This document shows positions 49,890 through 61,700 of a stretch of DNA of 64,000 bases, piece by piece. Numbering within the stretch: position 1 is the first letter of the stretch; every line of letters begins with the position of its first letter. The stretch comes from Caprella mutica (Eukaryota > Arthropoda > Malacostraca > Amphipoda > Caprellidae), in assembly GCA_947561585.1 (NCBI GenBank), contig CANNZV010001031.1:62001-126000 (forward strand), written 5' to 3'. Both the position numbers and the translations under genes were made by a program. A model generated the notes under the pieces. It worked only from the letters and a program-made list of their open reading frames with translations. It was not told where the DNA came from and did no database searches.

Positions 49890-50080
49890 TCTTCATATTT
49901 TATGTTTTCATATTCATTATATGTTTTCATATTCATTATATGTATTCATATTCATTATATGTATTCATATTCATTCTATGTTTTCATATTCATTCTATGT
50001 TTTCATATTCATTCTATGTTTTCATATTCATTATATGTACCTATCCATATTCATTATATATTTTCATATTCATATGTATT
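49890..50080. repeat. 19 bp AT-rich minisatellite, about 10 units
   Basis: Tandem unit TTCATATTCATTATATGTT with TTCTATGTT variants. Confidence 0.93.
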
Positions 50081-52394
50081 CAGATCGATTAATATTTCTG
50101 CTACCAATAATTTTTTAAATAGTTAATGAGATTTAAATGAAGTAAATATATGTTATCGTTATTGTGCCATGAGTTACGGCTTTGCAAATAGTTACCATTA
50201 AAAATAAAACTCAAAAGTTTAAAATGTTCTTCGTAATTATTCTAAATTATTAACTATTTCAAACTCTCAAAAGTTAAAAGTTGTTTCATACATATTAGAA
50301 TAGTCACTCATCCAAATTATTAAATACGGGATATGAACGTTCATGTATGCCTGCATGCTATATAAATTTGTATATTTATTTCTTAAGTGCAGGTCATGTT
50401 AAATACAGTTACCAAGGATGTATTGTACTTTAAAAAATCTTTAGTCCAAATCATGTTCTTTAATACAATATATTATCTAAAACAAAAATAATACGAATTA
50501 GAGAAAAATTTACTTTGAATTATGCAGCAGTATTTCTTATAGCTTATATTTCTATTATATAAATCAGTAACAAGATCACCTGTATACAAGTAGGCAAAAG
50601 AAAAGGGCCCATTAAATAATTTTAATAACATATAAAGGATAGAACTATATTTCAAAAAAAACAATTAGATTTATAAATTTTATTTCTTAATAACTTTTAG
50701 GAGATGAATAAGATCTCTGTTAAGTGACGCCTTTTCTCAAGAACGCTCGTAACTTTCCTAAATGTGTTGCCGTTAATTTGACTAATCACTTTTTGGATAC
50801 TTCTCATTAATTGAATAACTGAGCTTGTATTTTTTAGTATAACTTTCGTCTTTTGAGGTACTGTGATAGATTTTAGTCGGAAATAGTTAGGTCCGGGGAA
50901 CTAGGAGTTCAGTCGATATTTTTTTGCGGAAACAATCGATTTGAAAGAATCTTTGTTTATTTGTCTTGTAGTGACTAATTGTCCCATCTTGTTAATACCA
51001 AATATTTTCCAACTGTCTTGCTTGCTTCAAGTCAAGGTTAAAGAAAAAGAACAATTCATATTTCGATATATTTCCCCAGTAACTGTGACATGAAAGCATT
51101 GCTCATATCAATTTAAATAATAAAAATATATAATCTTATGAATTTATAACCCATATTAACTAGTTTCTTAGGGGCATCTAACCCCAAATGAATTTAATCT
51201 ATGATTCTAATATGAATACATCAAGGGAAGAGTTTACATTGATGAATCAAACGCAATTTCCCAATAATAGATAAATATATAAACTGAAATCAGGCAAATT
51301 AACTGATACACATATACTTGGAAAATGATTGGTATTGAGTCACTGTACGCAAAAGAAACATTGATTCTTTTAAATAGTTTGTTTCTGCAAAAATTTGTCA
51401 ACTAAAGTCATCGTACCCCGGACTTAACAATTCCTTACTATATTCTAAGTGATATATACCTCAAAAGATGAAGTTTATACTAAACCAAACACAATTATTC
51501 ACTTGATGAGAAAATATCCAAAATGAGATGAGGCAAATCAACGGCAACACATTAACGAAGGTTACGAACATTAATCAGAAAAGATTTGAAAAGTGTATAG
51601 AGTCGTGACAAAATGCGTCAATTAAGAGATTATTTTTATCTCCTAAATTTTATCAATAAATCAAAATAGTTTTTCTACAGTAGGTTTTATGTTCAATCCC
51701 ATATAGTTTTAGATTTATCAAAGATATGTAATGTGGAATTCTATCTGGCCCATCTTTTACATGTTCTATGTATAGCCTATAATGCGACAAAATATAGCCA
51801 CATTATTCTCCATCGCATAATATATGTTACGGCATAGATCGTACGTCTGGCAGTTGGCACAGTAGTGGTTGACGCTAGGTACGACAACGGTGCACAGCAT
51901 CATATCATTTTCAGTGCTTATCTTGTACTCTGTACGAGTGGTGTGTTTTAGTTGTTTTTATAATATACTCACTTAATATGGCTTTATAATTGCAATTAAT
52001 AAACGATATAGAACTATTCATATAGATTATTGTATACTTTTTCTAGTTTAGCTATATTTTGTGTTGAAATAGAATTCTATTAAAAACATATGAATTATGT
52101 GAAACATCTCTGAGAATGTATGTATAAAATAATAATCAGATGGTTACTTACTGATAAAATCGTGAGTAACGTTTGGTAGTAATTATGTAGGTAAATAAAT
52201 AATAATACATTCATAAGCATCATCACCGATGGTGGTAGATGACTTTGTTCATGGAGCCACTTTCCTTTCTGACTGCCTCTTCTAGTCCCTTGTATTTAAT
52301 TTCCTTTTGAGGTCAGCGATATGGTCAACGATATCGCTGAAGCAGACCTAATAAAATTTTAAAATTAATAATGATATAACTTTTCTATTTTCAG
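50081..52394. other. Intergenic stretch upstream of the PGAP4-like gene
   Basis: No ORF of note. A less AT-rich patch at about 51835-51960 could hold the promoter and 5' exon, since an intron must end at 52394, but no donor or TATA box is distinct. At about 52257-52300 a segment resembles 23100-23145, a dispersed repeat. Confidence 0.4.
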
Positions 52395-52473
52395 ATATGA
52401 TATCATTGTTAATAATTTTCTCATTACATTAAATCATTCACATTACAAAATGTGAATGAAACAAAAACTATGA
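52395..52473 (+). promoter_or_regulatory. Predicted 5' leader with three upstream ORFs
   Basis: A strong acceptor (CTTTTCTATTTTCAG, ending 52394) precedes the coding exon. Before the main ATG at 52470 are three other ATGs: 52397 (11 codons, stop 52430-52432), 52450 (ATGTGA, a start-stop element), and 52456 (5 codons, its TGA at 52471-52473 overlapping the main ATG). If the leader is as predicted, translation should be repressed or conditional. Confidence 0.5.
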
Positions 52474-53585
52474 AAGTGAATAGCTACATAGTGTTGTTGA
52501 TAGCATCGTACTTAGTGATATTGTTTCTAGTTATTCCTTCCCACACCCAAACAAGAGTTCTGTCTCCACTACATATCCAACATGAAACAATCAACAGGCA
52601 ACTAGAAGAAGAAAAGTTCGCATTCAGGTTTTCCGAAGCAATTGCCTACCTCGATAAAATCTCTGCAAAGAGCTCAATCGAATACCATATTCGAAAACTG
52701 CGAAGTCCAAAAACCGAGCATCTTCTGCTGATAATGACGAACTCCATGCACCACGTGGAAAATGGAAAACTCAATTTAGCACCTTTAGCTGTATCAGTGG
52801 ATGAAATTGTCCGAAATAATGATGGATATGCTATGCTGATATGCGATGAAAAAAATAACTCTGAAACAAGTCACATCAAGGCTTTCCCAAAAATCAGAAT
52901 CGACATCAGTAAGGATTCTACAAATATTTTCGATACCAGGAAAAAATTTCTGGGTAGTTGTATTGAAAAAAGTTTAGAAAAAGTTTTAAATAATGTTCAT
53001 ACTGTTACTGTTTTTAGTCTGAATGTTTTACCGTATGCAAACTTTGGACCTGATCTCAAATACATTCTCCACAACAAACTGAACAACCATTTAGTATCAG
53101 GAGAACTTGAACCAAATTCTGACAACTGGCTGTTCTTACATCTTCAAGAACCTGTGCCATTTCGCTCATTCCAACTCGATTTTATTAGTTTCTTAGAATT
53201 AATATCAATTACATCAATAGGTTCAGCACTGTTTTATGTTTTATCAAATTCTTCAAACAGTCTTCGAGTTAGTTCATCTACTTCAGTCTTCACTACTTGT
53301 TATGGAGGTGTACTGTTTCTAACTTTAGCATTGGCACTAGGTAGACCCTACCTAAATGAAGTGAGACGAATATGTCCCGCCCTCTATAAACTTTACGATC
53401 CTCCAGAATCAATTGATTTTTCAGCAATGTCTTTTCCAGTTGAGAATCTTAAGGATATTACCACTCACTTCTGGAACAATACGTGCACATCTAGGTACCC
53501 AATACATAGGTTCCTAGATGATTTCATCAACACTTTTGAGAAACCTGGGTACGTGATATCACCTAGTCTTGTGAGATATGTGTAA
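52470..53585 (+). CDS. PGAP4/TMEM246-like GPI-glycan transferase homologue with altered catalytic motif
   Basis: PGAP4 is a Golgi membrane enzyme that adds the GalNAc side chain to GPI anchors. It has an N-terminal anchor and two membrane segments inserted in a GT-A domain. This 371 aa protein (vertebrate protein about 403 aa) has the same plan: anchor at about 5-22, luminal part, hydrophobic pair at about 238-258 and 272-291. Family blocks seen: AMLICDEK, CIEKSLEK, WLFLHLQEP, then after the pair RPYLNEVRRICPALYKLYDP and GYVISPSLVRYV. Where the family has VEDDAVP this protein has VFSLNVLP (182-188), so the acidic metal-binding triad is gone. It also ends about 15 residues early, just after SPSLVRYV. 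The start is the first in-frame ATG; the frame extends to a GTG at 52452 but that is not expected in a eukaryote. Poly(A) signals lie at 53774 and 53836. Family call from memory of the human protein. Confidence 0.8.
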   Translation: MKVNSYIVLLIASYLVILFLVIPSHTQTRVLSPLHIQHETINRQLEEEKFAFRFSEAIAYLDKISAKSSIEYHIRKLRSPKTEHLLLIMTNSMHHVENGKLNLAPLAVSVDEIVRNNDGYAMLICDEKNNSETSHIKAFPKIRIDISKDSTNIFDTRKKFLGSCIEKSLEKVLNNVHTVTVFSLNVLPYANFGPDLKYILHNKLNNHLVSGELEPNSDNWLFLHLQEPVPFRSFQLDFISFLELISITSIGSALFYVLSNSSNSLRVSSSTSVFTTCYGGVLFLTLALALGRPYLNEVRRICPALYKLYDPPESIDFSAMSFPVENLKDITTHFWNNTCTSRYPIHRFLDDFINTFEKPGYVISPSLVRYV

Positions 53586-53773
53586 AACTATGTGAAACAG
53601 TTCTTATGTTTTAGTTATTTCTATTTTCGTTAATAGAATTCTACTGTTGAGACTAGTGTTTTTATTATTTAAGTTATTTAAAATACTTCAGATCTTTACA
53701 TTTTGTAAAATTATCTTTTCAAATTTAGGATTAATTTAACAAATTAAATTGTAATCAGATTTTATTGTTAATT

Positions 53774-53841
53774 AATAAATAGAAAATACTAATTTACATA
53801 AAATTTATTTTTATTTGATTGTACATTAATAGTCGAATAAA
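53774..53841 (+). terminator. Poly(A) signals of the PGAP4-like gene
   Basis: AATAAA at 53774-53779 and again at 53836-53841, about 190 and 250 bp after the stop codon. Confidence 0.5.
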
Positions 53842-54459
53842 TATGAAACTATTCTTTTTTCTTAATTTTGTTACACATTTTAAATGTATTTCAAATATCG
53901 AACTCAATTTTTCATAAAAAATATTAATTTGTATGAGATTATTTATAAGATGCGTGATATTATTCATTATAATGAATTAGTGTGTTATTTTAAATAAAAT
54001 TTTAATTATTCACTTGTTTATTTGAATTATTCATAAATTATCCAAATTAATTTCAAGAAATGGAGTAGTCTCCCATCTAATATAAATTGTTAGAAAATAA
54101 TACTAAATTTTTTACGAGCAATAACTATTATATTATTAAATAGTTCATATTTCATATAATTAATTCTGAAAACGAATGAAATGGATTCACATTGTCACGG
54201 TTGAAAGAAAAAATGCAGATATAATATTTATATAATTAATTGAATATACAAAATAATTTACAATATGATTATCAGTTAAATTATTAATAAGATATTGGTA
54301 GTTTCCAGTTAAAAGAAATTATTGCATGCATATGATTCCTTTGATTAGAGTGTTTAAGAAAATTAAATAAAAAGGTAACTTACAGCAGAAAATGAAATCC
54401 TTTTTAGAAAAAAAAAATTCATTTTTGTAATTTTCTTTATGGAAATAAGAGAAATATTA
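53842..54459. other. AT-rich spacer
   Basis: Nothing supported. Confidence 0.5.
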
Positions 54460-54850
54460 GGGTTAAAGATAACGCTATTTCTTATGTTAAAGATAACGCT
54501 ATTTCTCATGTTAAAGATAACGCATTTCTTATAATCCAAAAATTAATAGTTTGACGGCCAGGATTCATATATAAATGGGAAATTGAGACTCCACTGGCGA
54601 TTATATTTTAATAAACAATATTTCGAGCAGGTTTCTTAGCTCGTTTTTCAAGTTGTTCCTTGATAACAACTTTCAAGGAACAACTTGAAAACGAGCTAAG
54701 AAACCTGCTCGAAATATTGTTTATTAAAATATTATCGCCAGTGGAGTCTCAATTTCCCAGCTATTTCTTATGTTAAAGATAACTATATTTCTTATGTTAA
54801 CGATAACTATATTTCTTATGTTAACGATAACTATATTGCTCAGCTTTGAA
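54460..54850. repeat. 24 bp minisatellite interrupted by a palindromic insertion
   Basis: Units of the form CTATTTCTTATGTTAAAGATAA lie on both sides of a foldback element (54577-54759). Left of it three units, right of it about three, then decaying units with AACGATA cores to about 54985. Confidence 0.8.
54577..54759. mobile_element. Near-perfect 86 bp palindrome (MITE or foldback)
   Basis: The left arm starts TGGGAAATTGAGACTCCACT and the right arm is its reverse complement with only about two differences over 86 bp; the loop is under 12 bases. Such arm identity means a recent insertion. The outer ends show no clear target-site duplication. Confidence 0.88.
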
Positions 54851-55419
54851 GATAACGATGATAATTTGGGTTAAAGCAAACGATATATCTTGAGGTTGAA
54901 GATAAAGATATTTCCTATATTTGAAGGCAACGATATTTCTCAGTTTTGAAGACAACGATAATTTTACGGATTGAAGGCAACGATATTTCTTATGGTTGAA
55001 GGTATTTTTCTTTGAATCTCCACTTATAACTACATTACTTATATAATAATATAATAGTTGCGATAATATATAAATCAGTGAATGATATAAATATATACTT
55101 TGTATATCACTCTATAACAATTACTGTATCACATATATCTACATTACATTTACCTAATCTAAATTGGTTAAGTACAGACAAATTAATTTACTTTACATTA
55201 ATTCATTAAAAAATCTTCCATCCATAATTCCTATAACAATTAGTAAGCTTAATATTTATAAAGAAGTCTATCCTAATAATACCCGTCGTGTGTTTATTTA
55301 TTGATATACATATTTGGTGTCCGCTTATAAGTGACGGGTATTAAACATGAAGAATGTAACCATGAGGTATTTGATATTATTTTTTTTTTCAATTTTTGAT
55401 TTTTGATGATTTCAAATAG

Positions 55420-55690
55420 TCCTAAGATGTTTTTATTTGTACCTAGTCTAATGGTGTCGTCCTAAAGCCTCTAAGACTGTCCTAAGATGTTTTTATTTGT
55501 ACCTAGTATAATGGTGTCGTCCTAAAACCTCTAAGACTGTCCTAAGATGTTCCTATTTGTACCTAGTCTAATGGTGTCGTCCTAAAGCCTCTAAGACTGT
55601 CCTAAGATGTCCCTATTTGTAGCTAGTCTAAGAATGTCGTTCTTTGAATGCCTCTAAGACTGTCCTGTCGGTAGCGTCCAAATCCAAATC
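55420..55690. repeat. 60 bp array derived from the end of the coiled-coil gene
   Basis: About 4.3 units of 60 bp containing CCTAAGATGTTTTTATTTGT and CCTCTAAGACTGTCCTAAGA. The rightmost unit includes the last codons and TAG of the minus-strand gene (55628-55701); the other units are degraded copies of that same segment plus its 3' flank. Confidence 0.88.
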
Positions 55691-55701
55691 TTTTTCGGTG
55701 T
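55628..55701 (-). CDS. Coiled-coil gene last exon
   Basis: Encodes TEKDLDLDATDRTVLEAFKE then RHS and TAG. Acceptor GTTATTGTTTTCAG. The 3' half is the founder-like unit of the adjacent 60 bp array. A possible poly(A) signal on this strand lies near 55291-55297. Confidence 0.88.
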
Positions 55702-58700
55702 CTGAAAACAATAACATTTCAGTTAATATAAATGAAAGATATATTTAAAAAACCCTCACTTTTAATTTTTTTTTCATTTATTTATGGAATAGAAATATTA
55801 TTCTTTTAGAGAAATCATAACATTTTCGAATGTATTTTCCGTAACCAATATTTTCCACTGAAAACAAGATTAAATATTATGCAATATTAAACTATAGGGG
55901 AAATAAACAATAACCGATATGACACAGTTGCCATGCTGTGTCATATCGACTACTGTGTCGTATCGACTACTGTGTCATATCGACTACTGTGTCCTATCGG
56001 CAATTGTGTCATATCGATTACTGTGTCATATCGGCAACTGTGTCATATCGGCTACTGTGTCATATCGACTACTGTGTCATATCGACTACTGTGTCCTATC
56101 AGCAATTGTGTCATATCGATTACTGTGTCATATCGACTACTGTGTCATATCGGCAACTGTGTCATATCGGCTACTGTGTCATATCGGCTACTGTGTCATA
56201 TCGATTACTGTGTCATATCGACTACTGTGTCATATCGATTACTGTGTCATATCGACTACTGTGTCATATCGGCAACTGTGTCATATCGGCTACTGTGTCA
56301 TACGACATAGTAAACGGTACTGTTTTTATACTCTGCTTTTCCCTACTCATCACAGTTCAACTCAACACTCACCATTCCTTTTCAAGTAATCCTTTTTCTC
56401 TTCCCAATTTTCATCTTCCTCCTCCTTCGAGTGATTTGTCTTCGGTCTTTCGTCCCATGGAGTTCTGGGGCTTTCCTCCTTGGGGGTTCCTTGCCGAGTT
56501 CTTTCTCCTGAAGAAGGTTGGTACCCCTCAGACGTGTTACGTCCATCTCTGCTGTTAGTTCTGTAAAATATCAATAATGAGTGGAAACTTTTCGTAATTA
56601 TTTGGAATGCTCCATACTTGCGTCCACATCAGTTTAACTTAATGTGATATAATAAATAAAGGGTATAAGAAAATAAATCATTTTAAAATGAAATGGTCAT
56701 AACAATGACACACTACTTTGATATATTTTGTTTGGTTTTCAATATTCACATTTTGATACAGTTGTAACTCAAAAATTGGGGGGAAATGATTACGCAGGTA
56801 CACTATCTCCTTCAGAAATTATAAATCCATACCCTTACTAAAATTTTAACATGAGAAAAGTTTATTTAAATTCAATGCATAATGTTATAGTTTATTTAAA
56901 AGGAAGACAAAAATTCGATACTCGTCCAGTAAATTATTCTTGAGATGTTGAACTGAGGATCTTGTAATTCTACCATCAAGTAGAAAATTATAATAATTAC
57001 AACTGTCTTTAAATTCTTAATGGGAATATAATCACCTGTTGTTGGTTTTGGTCATAAACTGACTCAGAACAGTCCGATCCGTGTTCTCAAGGTTTATCAT
57101 CGTATCTAAAAGACGAGTAAAATATTTGTATTTACTGTTACTATTTCACTAATTTTCATTTATGAATTTCCTGTAATTTGATATTACATTCAGTCTTTAT
57201 TCATGATATTATACAACATTCATGCAACTAACCTTCAAAAGCATTTTTCTTCCCCAGTGAAAGTTCACTTCCAAGAGTATTGTTATTTGGACTTTTCAAA
57301 CTGGTATCTTTTCGTTCTTCAGGTGACTTTGATTTTCCTCGTCTGGAACTGCGAGATGGTTGTGACTTAGCTCTGGATATACTCGAATATTTGCTGCGGA
57401 AGCTAGTGTCCAGCGCTGGAGATTTTCTATCACTGGTATGTCTACTGTCACTAGTTTTTCTACCGTCTCTTGATGCTTTCGAATCACTAGTATGTCTACC
57501 GTCAGATGTCCTACCGTCCCTTGTGTCCCTTCTACTTCTTGTGCTTCTCGTGCTGTTTGGTTTAAGAGTTTCATCTAAATCATTGTTGTTTTCATTCCGG
57601 TTACTTGATGAGCTTCGATTTGATGACCTAGATTCCATTTTACCTGTAAAAATGAAAAAGTAGTCAAAACTAAAATTGTATTATGAATTAGAGCTTAACT
57701 TGTAAGGGAATTGAATTAGAGTGTCAAATGGAAATTAGATTACCTCTTGATCGGGAACTACGTCTTCCAGTGTCCTCGTCTCCAGGAACCTAAGATGAAA
57801 AGTAATCAGAATTGTAACTCATAAAGGAAAATGGTCACTAACTTTATTAGTATCTTAATTTATATTCGCTTTACCTTGAGTTCTTGTTTGATTGCAAGAA
57901 GTTGGCTCTGTAGACCATGATGCTCTTCTTCAAAATATCTGAAAGAGTGTCACTAAGTCAGATTTGGATTTATTTCTGACAATATATGTTAGAAATAATT
58001 TGAAAGAATAACTGCAGAATTGCAAATAGCAAAGATACTGATTATATTTTCTTATAGATTATTAGTCATGCATGTAAAGTGTCATATGAATTGATTATTA
58101 AAATTAAATATAAAAATGACAACATTTGCTTCTCACTCTAACTCTGCCTGGGACTCTGGATCTTTGCCAAGAAGTCGAGTGTTACTCATTGGGTCTTCCA
58201 TTGTGATTTTCCAGTCAAAAGGCGTGGGTGGAGGGGTCGGAGTCTTGGGCTTCAATCTGGAAATTAAAAAAATGTTATAGCTACTAATATTCTACTTATG
58301 TCGAAATTTATAAATTGCTCACATTAATTAGTGGTTTAGTCTATCAAATATATATGTTTATATGATGAAATTTCGTTCATAATAAAAGTATGCTTAGAAT
58401 TTTCATTCTCGATAATATTACTTTGAAATAATAGAATATCTTGTATCGTTGATTAAGATATTCATGTATAACTGGTTAAAGAACAAACAAAATTCAATTC
58501 TAAACACAAAGAAAGTGATGGATGAGGGAACTAATATAGGATTCCAAATATTCTTTTAAAAAAACTTTTTAAATGGGTATAACAAATGTTATCGTTAATT
58601 GCGTAATTTCATTTGTTCCGTTTCATCCACTACTGAAATAGACATACTGTTCAAAATCCTCTTCATAGGTCTGTGCGCTGTTGCTGTTGCTTTCTGTTTC

Positions 58701-61700
58701 TGTTTGGGTGCTGGTGTAAATTGACTCCTTGGTGGCCTGAACCTCTGAGTCGTTTGTGTCAGGTCCTGAGGCCTGTACTTCACTGTCCATCATGACTCGA
58801 GACTGAGGAGCTTCTGGTGGAGGAGATGCAGCTTTGTCCCGGTGTGAATTGGTGCGGGGTGGTGGATCTTTGTCGTGATGGGAGTTTGCGCGTGGTGGAT
58901 CTCGTCTGGAAATTTATTAAAACATTGAAAATAATTCAGAGAGGAGTTTTATATGATCGATGTATTATGTTTTGCTACAATTTTACATTTGTTCAGTATG
59001 TGTAAATTAGTTTTTGAAAGGTTGTATATATATAAATTTGATTGAAAACCTATTTGTATAAATTTGATTGAAAACCTATTTGTATAAATTTAAATTTGTA
59101 TTATTAGCGGAATTTTTTAGTAGATTGTGGTTTGATCAGTAGAATAACCAGATTATTTTAGTTACATTTTGTATCATATCTTGAAGATAAATAAACTTTT
59201 AAATACTTAATTTTAATATTTAACATTCCATGAAGTACTCACGAGTTATTTTTACGTACAGGTGCCCTGTTGTCAGGTGTTTTGCGTCGTCGTCCAGGTT
59301 CACTAGAAAATATTTAGAATTTTCACTGACCATTTTAAATATGAACTGCATGGATCGTCCACGTACAATTCGTCCACGAAATACTATATTTAATATTTTA
59401 ACGGGTCAGTATCATATATTTCACATTATTTTACATTATTGTATTATTTTCAAGGTGTAGATATATGTATAATAATGCAATAGTGATATAAGCCGAAACA
59501 TTTCATATGAATATATATATATATATAAAATGTCTAGCTATCGATAATAGTTATGAAATTAGATAAGCTAAACGAGTGGATTTTATCTCTAATTTATTTA
59601 CCTCGTTCAATATTCTACATTAATTAATGAGTATTTACAATATGGAACTGATATAACAGGCTACCTATTAACAAGAATAAATGTGTGATTCATTTGACAG
59701 CTGAATTAAGATGGAATCTAACACAAAGGTTATAACCACTGAATTCTTGATAAGCCATAACAAAGAGTATATGCTAGAAGTGACTATTTAGTTATATTAT
59801 ATGTATATAATATGTTGCCGGTCAGTAGGAGCAGAAGAAGAAGATTGCAATAAGAATTAAGGAAAAGACCATGAATTTATAATTACCGTCTAATAAGGCT
59901 TTTTTTCTACTTTTATAATGCAGGTATATATAAATAATATAAGGATAAGAATATATATTGATAAGAAAAAGATTACATAAAAAAAACGAATGGAAATATA
60001 ATAAATCCCCATTTCAAGCCCTTCTATAAAGTCCTATCAGATGATAGGACTTTTATAAAATATATACACTCTATTAATATAATACAAAATATAGCATTTT
60101 GCGGATGAATTGTCTTGCTACGAAATATGTTATATTTCAAACTCTCACTTTACATATTAATTACAAGTGAAACTCTTAATTTTCATTAAATCGACAAAAT
60201 TCAAGTAACTTGAAAAGAATATTCTATTATTTGGGTTGAAAATTACAAAACTCCAAAAAAACTGAATTTCCCAGGTATTCCACAGTCACTCTACAAGGAT
60301 TGATCCTAAAGCGAAAGACTTTTAAAGTGTTAATTTCCATTGATTTTTTTCTAGTTGTATCACTCTGGGATTCGGAAACACTTTCAAGTCATTGAAACAA
60401 TAAGTATATCAAATTGAGAGTACGATGCAGAAAATGGTAAAGTTCCTCGGTTTTGGTACCCAGTGAATCTCCTGATCGTCTCAGATTGAGAATGTTTCTT
60501 CTTAGTGTACTAACCTGTCGAAGAAAGGGTTGTACTCTTTCTTAGCGTCACTCGTTTGTTGATTTGCGTGCATAAGATTCAATCCAAAGTCGTAGTTACT
60601 GAAAAAAAATTAAATTGAAGATATTAATTCATAAAGAATGTGAGTATTTAAACATAGCATGAGTGCCATGTTTCGTTAGAGTGAATCAAGTAGAAACTCA
60701 ATTTTCCAGGAATAATTAATATCGATTAAATTAATTCATACACCTTATTGGTTTATTTGAAGTTGATACATAATGACTTATTTTTAAGTTTATAACCAAT
60801 TGAAGATCTCTTAAATTTGAGTACAGCAGTTAAAAACTACTGGCCTATTTAATTGCCACACTCTAAAACATGGCCAGAACTTGAGAAAAACTTGATGCTT
60901 TAATTTGAAGGAATTAATTTTTCAAAATCAATATTATCATTCTATGTCACCTACAAATGATTATTAACTTATAACAATGGAAGTGCAGTTTCTCTTTCAT
61001 TATAATAAATCAATCCGCCCTATATATTGGTGGCTATCCCTAAATTGCAAGTGCTAAAAAACAAAGGGTCCAATGGAACACGACACACGTTTGATAAACC
61101 TTACATCAATATATTGGACCTGAATAGTGTATTAACCAAATCAGTCAAGTGCTTCACAGTACATCTATATTCATTAAAGTGAATCACGTCGATAACTTCG
61201 TCCTTGAAACACCCAATGCCACGATACATAATATCATGAAAAATAATAATATAAATATATAGTCTAAGAAACCCAAACAGTATAGAGATCATTGTGATGA
61301 AGAAATTGTGGTGAGTTCAAAGAGAGTACAATCATATCAACCAGTGGTGAAAAGGATACATTATTATTATTCACGCAATAGTTAAAAGACGAAAATGAAC
61401 ACGTTTTGAATATTAAATTCTTCCCATCGTTGTGTTGTTCTGCAAAAGTAATGTATCACTCTTTTATAAGAAAAATAGTTTTACAACTTCCAACTAAGTT
61501 GTTTTTATTATAAAGGTGACTTCAAACGTGCTGATCACTCTGAATTCCAAATGGATCCGATAAGTTAATCTAACCTATTCTTGTTGGGTAACTTCCTCCT
61601 TTTGAATTCATTCTGTGGTGGCGGAATCACTACCGGCTTTTCCTTTTTGGGTTTTGTCTTCTTGATTTTGGGCGGAGAGGGAGGTGGGGTGGGTGGTTTA

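Noticed and set aside
52470..53585. PIG-S (GPI transamidase subunit)
   Set aside because: First impression from the luminal domain and membrane segments, but the inserted membrane pair and the YLNEVRRICPALY block fit PGAP4/TMEM246 much better.
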